Source: Dictyobacter formicarum | Lineage (GTDB): Bacteria > Chloroflexota > Ktedonobacteria > Ktedonobacterales > Ktedonobacteraceae | NCBI RefSeq assembly: GCF_016587435.1 | Contig: NZ_BNJJ01000026.1 | Coordinates: 1-64,000, forward strand | Length of the DNA stretch: 64,000 nt | Direction of reading: 5' to 3' | Part shown: piece by piece, positions 8,119 through 16,992 of the stretch | Layout of the letters: every line of letters starts with the position of its first letter | Position numbering within the stretch: position 1 is the first letter of the stretch | The notes under the pieces: model-generated | What the model was told of the DNA's origin: nothing | The model's database searches: none | The model's input: only the letters and a program-made list of their open reading frames with translations | Made by a program: the position numbers and the translations under genes

Positions 8119-9486
8119 TTGAGCACTTTACGGAGGGGCGTGTTTGAGGAGCAGAAGCATGACCAGCAGAAAGGCACGATTACGGCGCTAGATGGGGTGA
8201 GAGGCTGCGCCATTCTATTTGTGTTGATCTTCCATATTAATCGTACGAATGGCGATAATCTGTGGGACTGGCATACTAATCCGCTGGCGTCCTCGATCGC
8301 GACGGCCGGTGGGACTGGTGTCACGCTGTTTTTTGTACTTTCGGGCTTCTTGCTTTTTTTGCCCTATGCGAAGGCGCTCCTGACGCGCGGCCGCTGGCCA
8401 CTGGCCAGAACATTTTACCTGCGGCGCGCACTGCGCATCCTACCCGGCTACTATATCTCGCTCTTCCTGCTGATTGCGTTGAGCGCACCACAATACTGGC
8501 AGCCCGCCCACCGGACTGACCTGCTGCTGTTCCTGACCCTGTTCATGGATTCGTCCAGGTCTACGTTCCGCGCCCTCAATGGTCCTTACTGGACCCTGGC
8601 CGTTGAATGGCAATTCTATCTACTCTTGCCGTTGCTGACACTGGGAATCTCGCTGCTGGTCAGGCGCGTACGGCTCGGGCATCGACTGCGCGGGGTCGCA
8701 CTCAGTCTGTGCGCCATCATAGTGGGGGGACTGATTGTACGCTTTGTGGGCTCATATTTCTGGGGCAATCCGACGGCAACATTTCTCCTGCCGCGTCCCA
8801 TCATTGATGTCATACTCTTCTTTACGTATGGACAAACCGGCAAGTATATCGAGGATTTTGCGGTGGGAATGCTGTGCTCGCTCCTGTATGTCTACGCGCA
8901 GAATGGACCCGCGGAACGACCATCTGTGCAAAAGCTGCGCCGCTTGAGTCCCTGGCTGTGGGGGGCGGGTATAGTAATACTGCTCTTCTCGGCCATCTGG
9001 CATTTTCAATCAGATCCCCGAACCCCGGCCTGGCCATTCCTCAATCCTGTGATGCCCTACTTTAACTGGCTGAGCGAAATGCTGCTCTCCTTTGGCTATG
9101 GCATGTGTATTCTCGCCATCCTGTTTGGCGCACAGGCCTTGCAGCGTCCATTTACCTGGCGACCGCTGCGCTGGCTGGGCCTGATCTCATACAGCCTCTA
9201 TATCTGGCATCTGCCGCTGATCGTGTTTTTCCAGACACACGTACAGCAGCCGCTTTTTCCCCATCTGAACCACTACCTCGTGTACCTCCTCTACTGGGTA
9301 TGGGCGTTCGTAGGCATTATACCTTTCTGCATACTCTACTATACGTTGATAGAGAAACCCGGCATGAAACTGGGAGATCGCTGGCGCAGATCGATCGAGT
9401 TACGCCAGCGCGCCCGCGAACAGGCGCAACAGCCTATAATCTCCTCTGAACAGGAGTCTGTTGGGGACCGCGCCCGTACTCCTTGA
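8119..9486 (+). CDS. Acyltransferase-3 family membrane protein
   Basis: Integral membrane O-acyltransferase (OafA/OatA-like), 455 aa, about ten membrane helices, predicted to acylate a cell-surface glycan, lipid or antibiotic-like product. The chosen start is a TTG at 8119 with a perfect AAGGAGG nine bases before; the open frame goes up to 7858 but that part crosses a terminator hairpin and looks non-coding. Family signatures: ALDGVRGCAILFVLIFHI at the N-terminus (the histidine is the conserved one), FYLRRALRILPGYY, and GPYWTLAVEWQFYL. The C-terminal tail RQRAREQAQQ is charged and cytoplasmic. It stands alone and its substrate is unknown. Confidence 0.85.
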   Translation: MSTLRRGVFEEQKHDQQKGTITALDGVRGCAILFVLIFHINRTNGDNLWDWHTNPLASSIATAGGTGVTLFFVLSGFLLFLPYAKALLTRGRWPLARTFYLRRALRILPGYYISLFLLIALSAPQYWQPAHRTDLLLFLTLFMDSSRSTFRALNGPYWTLAVEWQFYLLLPLLTLGISLLVRRVRLGHRLRGVALSLCAIIVGGLIVRFVGSYFWGNPTATFLLPRPIIDVILFFTYGQTGKYIEDFAVGMLCSLLYVYAQNGPAERPSVQKLRRLSPWLWGAGIVILLFSAIWHFQSDPRTPAWPFLNPVMPYFNWLSEMLLSFGYGMCILAILFGAQALQRPFTWRPLRWLGLISYSLYIWHLPLIVFFQTHVQQPLFPHLNHYLVYLLYWVWAFVGIIPFCILYYTLIEKPGMKLGDRWRRSIELRQRAREQAQQPIISSEQESVGDRARTP

Positions 9487-9548
9487 AATGCAAATAGATG
9501 AGGGGAAACATGACATCGTCTCTTGAACATATTCGCGCGTGAGCAAAA

Positions 9549-9689
9549 AAATCGGGGGCAAGCCCCGATTTCTCTCTCGAAGCCCGAAACCGCCTCCCCC
9601 ATAGGTTCGGGCCTTGCACCCGATTTCTCTCTCGAAGCCCGAAACCGCCTCCCCCATAGGTTCGGGCCTTGCACCCGATTTCTCTCTTG
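9549..9689. repeat. 55-bp tandem repeat of the dispersed palindromic family
   Basis: Two complete 55-base units (9564-9618 and 9619-9673) and a partial third follow a hairpin AATCGGGG/CCCCGATT at 9550-9570. Each unit carries CCATAGGTTCGGGCCTTGCA, the same end found in the palindromic repeats near 22.0, 52.0 and 61.7 kb. There are no unique spacers between units, so this is not a CRISPR array. The same region lies between two convergent genes and may also stop transcription. Confidence 0.75.
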
Positions 9690-9762
9690 ACAAGCGATAC
9701 CGTCTCCTCATGGAGAGGATATGCTTGAAAGGCGTCAGCACCCCTTTCAAGCAGGCGCATTG

Positions 9763-10728
9763 CTACGCCTGTTGAGCAATAAGTAAACGTAAACCTGCGG
9801 CCAGCAGATCCAAACCTTCCTGGTAGGAAGGAGGAGCTTCACGGCCGCTGAGCGCCGCCATGAGCGTCCAGAAACGCTGCATGAGATCATTCCTGGAGGC
9901 GGAAAACTTAGCAGAAAGATCCTGTACAAAGGCCGGTGTGATGGCCTGCTGCGTTGATGCAGCGACGAATCTGATCCAGTCCCATAGCAACGCTTGCACC
10001 TCCTTGCTCTCGAGAGGTTCTCCTCGTAATGCAGCTGACTGCGCCTGCTGGATCAACTTGAGAGCCTGCTGATTATATTCATCAATATCTATCTGCCTGC
10101 TTGCCTGGTGGAGTGCGGGCGAGTTGAAACGGAGAGCTTCCTCGCTGAAGGCCGGATCGTTGAGGATGCGGACAACCTCGGTCCAGGCGGCGATCTGCTG
10201 CGTCGTGAGGCTCTCTGGCGATTGCCAGGTGAAGTGGTCGAGGAGCTGACGACGCCATTCATCTGGCAGGTTGGCCTGTTCCACTAGCGCATGCAGCTTC
10301 GCGGTCACAAAGTGGCTACGGTCGGCCACATTCTCACTCAACGCCAGTCCCAGTTCATAAAGGGTATGGATTGATTGCTCTGGCTGCTGGCTGCCCTCTT
10401 TCGCCTGCTGTAGCACCTCCTGGACCCGTTGCAGCCGATTGATGTGCTGCGCGACCGCCTCCAGCTGCCAGTCGATGGCTGTATCCACAGAGAGGTTACC
10501 TCCGATGATAGCGCGGATCTCTTCCAGGCTGAACTCGAGCTGGCGCAGCACGCGAATCAATTGGAGTTGCCAGATCGCTGCGGTTGAATAGAGGCGAAAG
10601 CGCGCCTCTGTTCTGTCGGTGGCAGGTAAGAGGCCGATATCGGTATAATAGCGGATCGTCTTGATGGGAACGCCCGTCAGTTTGGCGACGGCGCCAATGG
10701 TATATAACTTCTCTTGCGGCTCGCTCAT
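9763..10728 (-). CDS. MerR family transcriptional regulator
   Basis: 321 aa MerR-type regulator. Residues 8-75 form the winged helix DNA-binding domain (YTIGAVAKLTGVPIKTIRYY, then FRLYSTAAIWQLQLIRVLRQ). A helical linker follows and then a C-terminal helical domain with no metal-binding cysteines, so a drug- or ligand-type sensor (TipAS-like in size) is more likely than a metal sensor. AGGAGA precedes the ATG. It is divergent from the hydrolase at 10828, and the spacer carries a 19-bp-spaced promoter with a central dyad, the hallmark of MerR activation. So it probably activates the hydrolase in response to a small molecule. Confidence 0.88.
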   Translation of the reverse strand: MSEPQEKLYTIGAVAKLTGVPIKTIRYYTDIGLLPATDRTEARFRLYSTAAIWQLQLIRVLRQLEFSLEEIRAIIGGNLSVDTAIDWQLEAVAQHINRLQRVQEVLQQAKEGSQQPEQSIHTLYELGLALSENVADRSHFVTAKLHALVEQANLPDEWRRQLLDHFTWQSPESLTTQQIAAWTEVVRILNDPAFSEEALRFNSPALHQASRQIDIDEYNQQALKLIQQAQSAALRGEPLESKEVQALLWDWIRFVAASTQQAITPAFVQDLSAKFSASRNDLMQRFWTLMAALSGREAPPSYQEGLDLLAAGLRLLIAQQA

Positions 10729-10745
10729 ATTCTCCTCACACAGGC

Positions 10746-10780
10746 TTGATTCTCCAGTTACTGGAGAGTGTACACTCTCC
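10746..10780 (+). promoter_or_regulatory. MerR-type promoter and operator
   Basis: A -35 like TTGATT (10746-10751) and a -10 like TACACT (10771-10776) are 19 bases apart, the overlong spacing that MerR proteins correct by twisting DNA. An 8-bp inverted repeat TCTCCAGT-T-ACTGGAGA (10751-10767) fills the spacer. A second perfect 18-bp palindrome GGAGAGTGTACACTCTCC (10763-10780) overlaps the -10. The promoter points at the hydrolase gene. Confidence 0.7.
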
Positions 10781-10827
10781 TCTAGTTCTTAGTCAAAAGA
10801 CAGCGTGTGAAAAGGAGCGGTCAACAG

Positions 10828-11832
10828 ATGGAACAATCCTATAAAGAAGAACGCTTTATGTTTGAAGCAGAGGGATATCGGCTTCCGGCGGTACTGTCCC
10901 TGCCGCAGGGGCAGGTGGTGAAGTGGAGTATCCTGCTTCTTCCCGGCTCCATGGCCAACGACGTAGATGGCAACTATCCAGGCATACCGATGCGGCCCCA
11001 TATGTACGCGGACCTGGCGCGGCAGTTGGCGGGGCACGGACATGCGGTGCTGCGCTACGCCAAATATGGTGAAGGGACAGGGGCAGAGATTGTGGACGAG
11101 CAGCAAGTCAAGGCGCATCGTTTCTTTGCGCGGCAAAGATATATCGCCGAGGCAGCGGTCGGCAAACTGCGCGCGATGGTACCACAGGCGAAGGGACTGG
11201 CTCTCGCAGGACATAGCGAGGGTAGCGTGCATGCTATGCTGATCGAGCAGCAGTCCGCGAGCGGCATAGATGCCCTCATCAGCCTCTCTGGACCAGCACT
11301 GCGCTATATGGATCTCTTCATTTATAAAGCGCAGGCAATGGCAAAGGAACAGGGCGAGATCATTGACTTTGGGGCGTTCAAAGTCAATGCTAGAAACTAT
11401 ATCCGCGCCTTCGAGCTGATGCGTGCCGGAGAGCCATTCACAGAGGAAATCAAAGCTGATCCAACTATGGAGTTCTTTGTGAAGAGCTGGGACCCCGCCA
11501 ACCCGCTGGCGCAAGATGGACAGCAGTACATGCGCGACTATGACGCGATCGATCCCTGCAGCGAGATCGCCAGGGTAACCAGCCCGGTGCTCATCGTGCA
11601 GGGAGGCATGGATGAATCGGGGGTGCATGCCGACAATGGCGAGCGGCTCTACCAGGCACGGCATACGATATATCCCGAGACAACGCAACTGGCCTTCTTC
11701 CCTGATCTCCAACACTTCTACAAACGTGTCCAGCCCGGCGTCTCCTGGCAAGAAACGCAGGCCATGAGTGAGGAAACAGATAGTCGCGTAAGCGAAGCGA
11801 TAAGCACCTGGCTGGATGGGTTAAATGACTGA
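10828..11832 (+). CDS. Alpha/beta hydrolase
   Basis: 334 aa serine hydrolase resembling the peptidase S9/dienelactone-type hydrolases. The ATG at 10828 is chosen because AAGGAG lies upstream; a GTG at 10807 is possible in frame. Visible: SILLLPGSMAND near the oxyanion loop, the nucleophile elbow LAGHSEGSVHAM, the acid region VLIVQGGMDESGVH and a histidine in FPDLQHFYKR. No signal peptide, so cytosolic. It is controlled by the MerR-type promoter just upstream and ends 21 bases from the convergent ArsR gene. A detoxifying esterase induced by its substrate is a fair guess only. Confidence 0.82.
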   Translation: MEQSYKEERFMFEAEGYRLPAVLSLPQGQVVKWSILLLPGSMANDVDGNYPGIPMRPHMYADLARQLAGHGHAVLRYAKYGEGTGAEIVDEQQVKAHRFFARQRYIAEAAVGKLRAMVPQAKGLALAGHSEGSVHAMLIEQQSASGIDALISLSGPALRYMDLFIYKAQAMAKEQGEIIDFGAFKVNARNYIRAFELMRAGEPFTEEIKADPTMEFFVKSWDPANPLAQDGQQYMRDYDAIDPCSEIARVTSPVLIVQGGMDESGVHADNGERLYQARHTIYPETTQLAFFPDLQHFYKRVQPGVSWQETQAMSEETDSRVSEAISTWLDGLND

Positions 11833-11853
11833 ACAAACCGCTGGCGGGATACG

Positions 11854-12411
11854 CTATACCCGCCAGTACGTTCCGTTCTCACGTTGCATCAACTTCTCAC
11901 CAATCAGCTCGCGACGTATCGAGGAGGCATCCTCGTGGTGACGCTGGATGATCTCATTAACCTGCTTTTCCGTGTAGCGCGTCCCCTCCTCAAATTGGGT
12001 CGCGAACCATCTCAACACCACCGAACGCTTCTTACGACTGGCAGGGATCTCCTTGAGTCGGGAACCTTCAAAGAAATCCTTCAATACCTTGCGTTCCCAG
12101 GCATCACCCGCCACATCGTCAACCAGCGAAGCCATTCTCTCGGACGAGAGGAGCCCCTTGCTCATCGTTTGCAGCGCCTCGGAGTCAAGCCAGTACAGAT
12201 GCGTATTACCATCAGGTCGCATCCCCACCAGACCCGTCTCCTTCAATCTGGCCAGATGATGCGAGACGGTTGGAGCCCTCAACTGCAGTTGCGCGGCCAG
12301 CTCCTCAACACTCTGCTCTCGATTGGCAAGCAACCCCAGAAGCTTGAGACGCGTCTCATCCGCCAGCACCTTAAAAAATTGCAGCAATATTTGAAAATCT
12401 TCCGCCGACAT
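11854..12411 (-). CDS. ArsR family regulator with DUF2087 domain
   Basis: 185 aa fusion: an ArsR winged helix (residues about 5-85; LADETRLKLLGLLANREQSV and PTVSHHLARLKETGLV) and a C-terminal DUF2087 domain (RSVVLRWFATQFEEGTRYTE ... ELIGEKLMQRENGTYWRV). No cysteine metal site is visible. GAGGAGGAG precedes the ATG. A 15-bp-arm inverted repeat sits 26 bases upstream, so it most likely represses its own transcription; no other target gene is adjacent. Confidence 0.88.
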   Translation of the reverse strand: MSAEDFQILLQFFKVLADETRLKLLGLLANREQSVEELAAQLQLRAPTVSHHLARLKETGLVGMRPDGNTHLYWLDSEALQTMSKGLLSSERMASLVDDVAGDAWERKVLKDFFEGSRLKEIPASRKKRSVVLRWFATQFEEGTRYTEKQVNEIIQRHHEDASSIRRELIGEKLMQRENGTYWRV

Positions 12412-12436
12412 ATTTTGCTCCTCCTCTAACTTTTAT

Positions 12437-12472
12437 GTATATCTACGTAGACTTCAATCTACATAGATATAC
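12437..12472 (-). promoter_or_regulatory. Probable operator of the ArsR-DUF2087 regulator
   Basis: GTATATCTACGTAGA (12437-12451) and TCTACATAGATATAC (12458-12472) form an inverted repeat with one mismatch and a six-base centre. Each arm also contains the short dyad TCTACRTAGA. Size and position just before the regulator gene fit an autoregulatory ArsR operator. Confidence 0.65.
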
Positions 12473-12853
12473 GTCAAAACAGATCAGATGTCAAGCGGTG
12501 AAAAGAGGTGGGGTGCCATTCAAATTTTTGCCCAAAAGGAAATGCGACCGTAGCTTGCCGGGCTAGCCCCGGCTTGGAGCCCGCGCAGCGTGGCGACCCC
12601 GTTCCCGCCCGGTTCGGCTTCTCGTGCCAGCACCCCTCGGCCCCTGTGATACCCCGTAGCCGATCGCGCGTTCCTTGTCTCCAAAACAAATAAGCAACCT
12701 GTGAGCAGCGAACACCATTCTTATTGGAAACTCAAAGAATGGATGCGTTTATATTTTAATATATTGTGGTGAGAATGCGGCAAAAACATTAATCTCTTTA
12801 TGCCAATAAAAATGAAAAAATTGTATCGATCAGGGAAGGGGAAGGCAGCTTTT
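12473..12853. other. Intergenic region, GC-rich block then AT-rich leader
   Basis: 12530-12690 is GC-rich with short palindromes (CCGGGCTAGCCCCGG) and might be a decayed dispersed repeat; the rest is AT-rich leader of the following small gene. No gene seen. Confidence 0.35.
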
Positions 12854-13207
12854 ATGATAAAAAATAAATGTACAACATTACTTATTCATGGTAGTATAGG
12901 CCTGATTGTGCTGATAGGGTTAATTTGTGGCTTTCTCGCATTCGACGCGTCACAGCATACAGCCAGGGCGGCAACGCTTTCAATACAATCCAGCCACCAT
13001 GCCCACAATAGCGATGGCAAGAGTCCCAGTAGAAGGAGAAGTACAAGCCGCTATCATTACAGCACCACTCACTATTATCATAGCAGCGGCACGAGCGGGT
13101 CGCTAGACTCTGGAACCACGATAGTCATCATCATTGTGGGCATCATTATACTCGCCTTCTGGGCCATTTTTAAGTGGCTGCGACAAGGTGATTATAATGA
13201 TGAATAA
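12854..13207 (+). CDS. Small exported protein with C-terminal membrane anchor
   Basis: 117 aa from the ATG at 12854, preferred because AGGGGAAGG precedes it; the frame is open to 12800. No family recognised. The protein begins with a signal or anchor helix (LLIHGSIGLIVLIGLICGFL), then a hydrophilic Ser/His/Arg/Tyr-rich stretch (SRYHYSTTHYYHSS), then a second helix TTIVIIIVGIIILAFWAIF and an acidic tail. The middle would lie outside the cell between two membrane helices. Isolated gene; nothing indicates a role. Confidence 0.6.
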   Translation: MIKNKCTTLLIHGSIGLIVLIGLICGFLAFDASQHTARAATLSIQSSHHAHNSDGKSPSRRRSTSRYHYSTTHYYHSSGTSGSLDSGTTIVIIIVGIIILAFWAIFKWLRQGDYNDE

Positions 13208-13285
13208 CATACAATAATCACTTGATAGAGACCATAATGCGAGTATCTCATCATCTGGTAGTACATAATAATAAAGGAAAAGGGA

Positions 13286-14311
13286 ATGCATGGAATGCAA
13301 GGAAACTCCAGGTATACGCTTTCGGATCAGCAGGCTGAGGCCCTGATGGGGCTGCTCGATCTGCATGGTCCACTGCAGATCACCCAGGTGCGAGAACAGA
13401 ATCATACCTATCGTATTACCTGCCAGCAGCAAACCTTCTACCTCAAGCTCCACACCAAAGATTGGTACCCGCCGGATGAGGGGCAAACGGGCTATTCGGT
13501 AAGACACGAAGTAAGCGCCTGGAACATCCTCGCGCGGCATGATCTGGCCACACCCGAGATAGTACTGGCGGGATTCGATCACAACAATCCACTGGGACAT
13601 GCCTATATCTTGACTCGTGAAGTTCCCGGAATATTGATGAACGAGTTGCTCGGGGAAGCCTCCCGGCAAGAGATTGCGCAGATACTATACACAGTTGGAA
13701 ACTATCTGCGCCGCATGCATGAGATTACATTTGCCTATCCGGGCTATCTGCTGCTTGAAGATGGTCCCACAGCACCTCCGGATGAGCAAGGCTGGCAGCA
13801 CTTCACCTGGACACTACAAGCGCGCCGCCAGGTTATCCACCAATGGATTCAGCAGCACCAGGACGAACTGACACCATCCTTGCTCTCTCAACTTGATGGG
13901 TTAATACAACAGCTACCGGAACTTCTTGCCCCGGCCTATACGCCGCCCCGCTTCACGCAGGGAGACTTCAAGATCGACCAGATCATCATAGCACAGCAAG
14001 ATGGATCATGGGCAGTTGCAGCCTCCCTGGATATGGAGGTCGCCTCCGCCGGCGACTGCATCTCCGATCTGGTAAGCTTATGCGTCAGCCTGGCTCAAGT
14101 GCTGTCCCCCACCCTGCGCTGGTGGGAGCCACTCTTCGCAGGCTATGGCCAGGAACCCGATTTCGCCGCCTTCCGGCTGCGCCTCCTGGGCGGCTGGTAT
14201 CCCTACCAGCCACATATCTGGCCAGGAATCGGAGAAAACGGCTTCGCCCACCTGCTGCAGGCCCAGGACTGGCAGACGCTCTTCTCACACTCCCATCTTC
14301 CCAGTGACTAA
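13286..14311 (+). CDS. APH-like phosphotransferase family protein with altered catalytic motif
   Basis: 341 aa protein with the aminoglycoside phosphotransferase/choline kinase fold. N-lobe features include FYLKLHTKD with the ATP-contact lysine; the catalytic loop reads FTQGDFKIDQIII where the family normally has HGDxxxxN, so the histidine and the asparagine are replaced by glutamines while the aspartate stays. The metal loop is LDMEVASAGD in place of the usual IDFE. It could be a divergent small-molecule kinase or a binding-only relative. Start chosen at the ATG after AAAGGAAAAGGGA. Stands alone. Confidence 0.75.
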   Translation: MHGMQGNSRYTLSDQQAEALMGLLDLHGPLQITQVREQNHTYRITCQQQTFYLKLHTKDWYPPDEGQTGYSVRHEVSAWNILARHDLATPEIVLAGFDHNNPLGHAYILTREVPGILMNELLGEASRQEIAQILYTVGNYLRRMHEITFAYPGYLLLEDGPTAPPDEQGWQHFTWTLQARRQVIHQWIQQHQDELTPSLLSQLDGLIQQLPELLAPAYTPPRFTQGDFKIDQIIIAQQDGSWAVAASLDMEVASAGDCISDLVSLCVSLAQVLSPTLRWWEPLFAGYGQEPDFAAFRLRLLGGWYPYQPHIWPGIGENGFAHLLQAQDWQTLFSHSHLPSD

Positions 14312-14465
14312 TCCTACGGATGCATCGCCCCGGCCGGTCTGGATGTCAACTTTTAAGGCGCTTGAAGAACAGCCGGATAATCTCTGAAGGTCGCGCGATG
14401 GCCAGGTCCACGTGCGTGGAGACCAGCTCCCATCCCTGGTCTCCTACCTGCTTCAGCTAACCTTC

Positions 14466-16385
14466 CTATAATTGCCAGACTTTTGCGTTACGATAGGCGA
14501 CATCACCCGCTGTGGTATTAACACTGGCGAGAAGAGCGAACCAGCCTTCCTCATCCGAATTTGTATCAATGACGCTTGTGAGTTGCTGCTGGTTCGCGTA
14601 CATCGAGATTGTACTCCCGTTTGCGACGACAGCAATGGTATTCAATTGGTTTAGCCCGCTATGAATCGCGGAAGAAAATGTTGTAGATACTGCGGTTTTG
14701 GCATCAAGGGAATGAGTATCCACCCAATAGTTTAAACTGTAATATCCGCCCTGACAAACCTCAAACATATACTCACGGTTGAAATTGCTGAATGAACCCC
14801 TAAAGAGAATTCCACCACAATTGCCCTCAAGGATATTCATCTGCACTTCAAAAGCGAAGTTTCTAGCCCTCAATAATGTTGAAGACCCACGACTATATTT
14901 AGCCTGGCACGCGGAGAAGGTTTTATGAGACGGCGTTAGGGTGACATGAAATGTACCGTCTTTAAACATACAAGCACCACCAAAAGAGGTATCATAATAC
15001 TCACGCCAATTATTAGGGTTATCGAGTGGATCAGAGACGATAGCCGTTCCCGTTCCTGGTAGATAGGAAGGATAAGGATTTGCGGCTACGAACGTGGCAG
15101 TTGCATTTGCTTGATATCGCGCGTATGCAGTGGCAGTCGCCTGGTGAGAATATTGCGCGTATGCAGTGGCAGAGTTTGCATCGGCAGTCGCCTGTGCGTT
15201 AACCGTATTGACATGAATTTGATAACTTCCAAGTCCCACAATGCTCGTAAGGATAAGGACAATGACGAGAGCAACGATGAGCATCCTTCGCTGCCCGCCT
15301 TTCTGGGGTGTCTCTGTTTTTTTGGGGGAAACAGGCGATATATCCGGCTCCTTCTCTACGGGTTCGGGGGCGGCCACCGTTGGAGGCAGATCAGTTGCCT
15401 GTGAGGCTTTGTCGGGAAGGACCGTCTCCTGCTGTTGAGGCAGTATCGTTGGCTCCAGGGACGGCGAAGACGGCGAAACAGGCGGGGTCGGAACGCCGGT
15501 ACTGCTGTGTGAGGACGGATCATGCACTGCCTGCTGGAAGGCTTGCGCAAACTCAAGAATCGAAGGAAAGCGCTCCTCCGGCTGTTTCGCGAGAGCACGC
15601 AAGACAACGTCAGCAAGAGCGACAGGAATATCTGGCCTGAGTGCGCTCGGCGGTTTTGGCTGCGCGGTAAAATGCTGTCGCATGACTTGCATTGTGCTCC
15701 CCTGGAAGGGCAAGTAGCCTGTCAGGAGCTGATACGCCATCACGGCGAGCGCATACTGATCAGTTGCGGGCACCGGCTGACCATCCCACTGTTCTGGTGA
15801 CATATATGCCGGTGTGCCGCGTACGGTTTGACTCGCCGTTGCAGTGGCGGTGGTCAGTTTAGAGACGCCAAAGTCCGCGAGCAGCAAGTCAGGGCGATTG
15901 GGGTGATCTCTCCTGACACGAATAAGAAAGTTGGAAGGCTTGATATCCTGGTGAATCAATTGTTGGTTGTGTGCCTCCTGTAGAGCATCGGCAGCCTGGT
16001 ACACAATGAAGGCAACGTCCTCTAATGAGAGCAGATCACTCCCCTCTCGCTTTGCTAACCAATCAGCCAGCGATCCTTCGGGGCGAAAAGGCATGACCAT
16101 ATAGCTCATCAGCACACCGTTGATCGTTTCCTCGCCAAAGTCATAGAGAGATAACACGTGTGGATGGTCAAGCCTGGATATTGCCTTCATCTCACGCTGG
16201 AAGAGTCGCGCAGCCTCATGAGCCGCGCTGCTGTTTGGATAAGGAGAAACTTCGTTGCGCACGATCTTGATTGCCACGTGCCGAGCGATACGTATATCTT
16301 CTGCCAGATAGACCTCCCCCATACCACCGCTTCCAATCTGACGCAAAAGCTTATAATGTCCAAATTGCATGTTTTCGAACGGCAT
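14466..16385 (-). CDS. Membrane Ser/Thr protein kinase with extracellular domain
   Basis: 639 aa from the ATG at 16385 (MPFENMQFGHY...), chosen because a G-rich ribosome site precedes it and the kinase fold starts at once; the open frame extends up to 16520. The cytosolic kinase spans about 10-270: GSGGMGEVYLAED (ATP loop), VAIKIV lysine 40, IHQDIKPSN with catalytic Asp147 (HQD instead of the common HRD), DFG at 171-173, and GTPAYMSPEQ. A Pro/Ser-rich linker, one helix at about 368-388, a repetitive Ala/Thr stalk and a roughly 190-residue extracellular beta-rich domain follow, resembling concanavalin-like folds. No PASTA repeats. It likely senses an outside ligand; its targets are unknown. 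Confidence 0.88.
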   Translation of the reverse strand: MPFENMQFGHYKLLRQIGSGGMGEVYLAEDIRIARHVAIKIVRNEVSPYPNSSAAHEAARLFQREMKAISRLDHPHVLSLYDFGEETINGVLMSYMVMPFRPEGSLADWLAKREGSDLLSLEDVAFIVYQAADALQEAHNQQLIHQDIKPSNFLIRVRRDHPNRPDLLLADFGVSKLTTATATASQTVRGTPAYMSPEQWDGQPVPATDQYALAVMAYQLLTGYLPFQGSTMQVMRQHFTAQPKPPSALRPDIPVALADVVLRALAKQPEERFPSILEFAQAFQQAVHDPSSHSSTGVPTPPVSPSSPSLEPTILPQQQETVLPDKASQATDLPPTVAAPEPVEKEPDISPVSPKKTETPQKGGQRRMLIVALVIVLILTSIVGLGSYQIHVNTVNAQATADANSATAYAQYSHQATATAYARYQANATATFVAANPYPSYLPGTGTAIVSDPLDNPNNWREYYDTSFGGACMFKDGTFHVTLTPSHKTFSACQAKYSRGSSTLLRARNFAFEVQMNILEGNCGGILFRGSFSNFNREYMFEVCQGGYYSLNYWVDTHSLDAKTAVSTTFSSAIHSGLNQLNTIAVVANGSTISMYANQQQLTSVIDTNSDEEGWFALLASVNTTAGDVAYRNAKVWQL

Positions 16386-16740
16386 ACATCCCCCCAGAAA
16401 AAATAGTGGGCGTACGGAATAGGAGTGCTTCAATACGAAACTGATAGGGACCAGGAACAGGTGCTGGCCCCGAGTACGTGAACCGGTAGGGCTTGAGGGG
16501 ATCGAGAGCCGATTGCGCAATCTGGCGAAAGTTTTTGAGCTCCAAATGAAAGGCGCGCCTCATCCGCTCGCGGGTGGTTCATGACTGAGCATGACTCCCT
16601 CCTCTGTATGCTTTCACAGCCAGTGGACAACTGGGCCTCTCCCTCAAAAAGGGGGGAAACGAGCAAAACTGAGCATTTTCTAAGTGTAATACTACCCGAT
16701 TCGACAAAAATATTCAAGAGATGGATGAGTACAAAAACAC

Positions 16741-16763
16741 ATGAGCATCCAAGGAATGCTCAT
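16741..16763 (-). terminator. Hairpin after the esterase remnant
   Basis: ATGAGCAT / ATGCTCAT, eight pairs with a seven-base loop, located beyond the 3' end of the duplicated esterase fragment just as a terminator lies beyond the intact gene. Probably a relic. Confidence 0.3.
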
Positions 16764-16784
16764 GCATCCTCTATTACATCAAAA

Positions 16785-16891
16785 TGTTGGCACACTATAT
16801 TGGATCGATCAGACTAAACTCTTGCGTAGCGCCCAGACGGCTTGTATAATGCCAGCACGAACTGGCGCTGTTTCCGTGATAGGGTTGAGCT
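16785..16891 (-). pseudogene. 3'-terminal remnant of an HSL-type esterase gene
   Basis: About 107 bases match the 3' end of the intact esterase gene at 18549 with over 90 percent identity by eye, for example TGGATCGATCAGACTAAACT at 16801 and 18541. It is on the same strand, lacks everything upstream of the last roughly 30 codons and is therefore a dead fragment of a paralogue or a partial duplication. Confidence 0.75.
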
Positions 16892-16934
16892 CAGAGCGTC
16901 CTTGGGCCTGGAGAACGCAGGCGTCCCCACACTC

Positions 16935-16992
16935 TTTTTATGGTTGGTGCAGCAGGTGCACATTCGCGCACCTGCTGCACCAACCATAAAAA
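16935..16992. repeat. 25-bp perfect palindrome
   Basis: Arms at 16935-16959 and 16968-16992 are exact reverse complements with an eight-base loop; the outer ends are T5 and A5, so it would act as an intrinsic terminator in both directions. The core is TGGTTGGTGCAGCAGGTGC. It may also be a dispersed REP-like element. Confidence 0.6.

Noticed and set aside
9564..9689. Possible CRISPR array
   Set aside because: Repeat units are 55 bp, directly adjacent and without unique spacers; no cas genes nearby.
10789..11751. 320-aa frame antisense to the MerR-controlled hydrolase
   Set aside because: No family features; the plus-strand gene has catalytic motifs, ribosome site and promoter.
12530..12690. 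Another copy of the dispersed palindromic repeat
   Set aside because: Shares only CCCAAAAGG and general GC-richness with the family; the arms ATAGGT/ACCTAT are missing.
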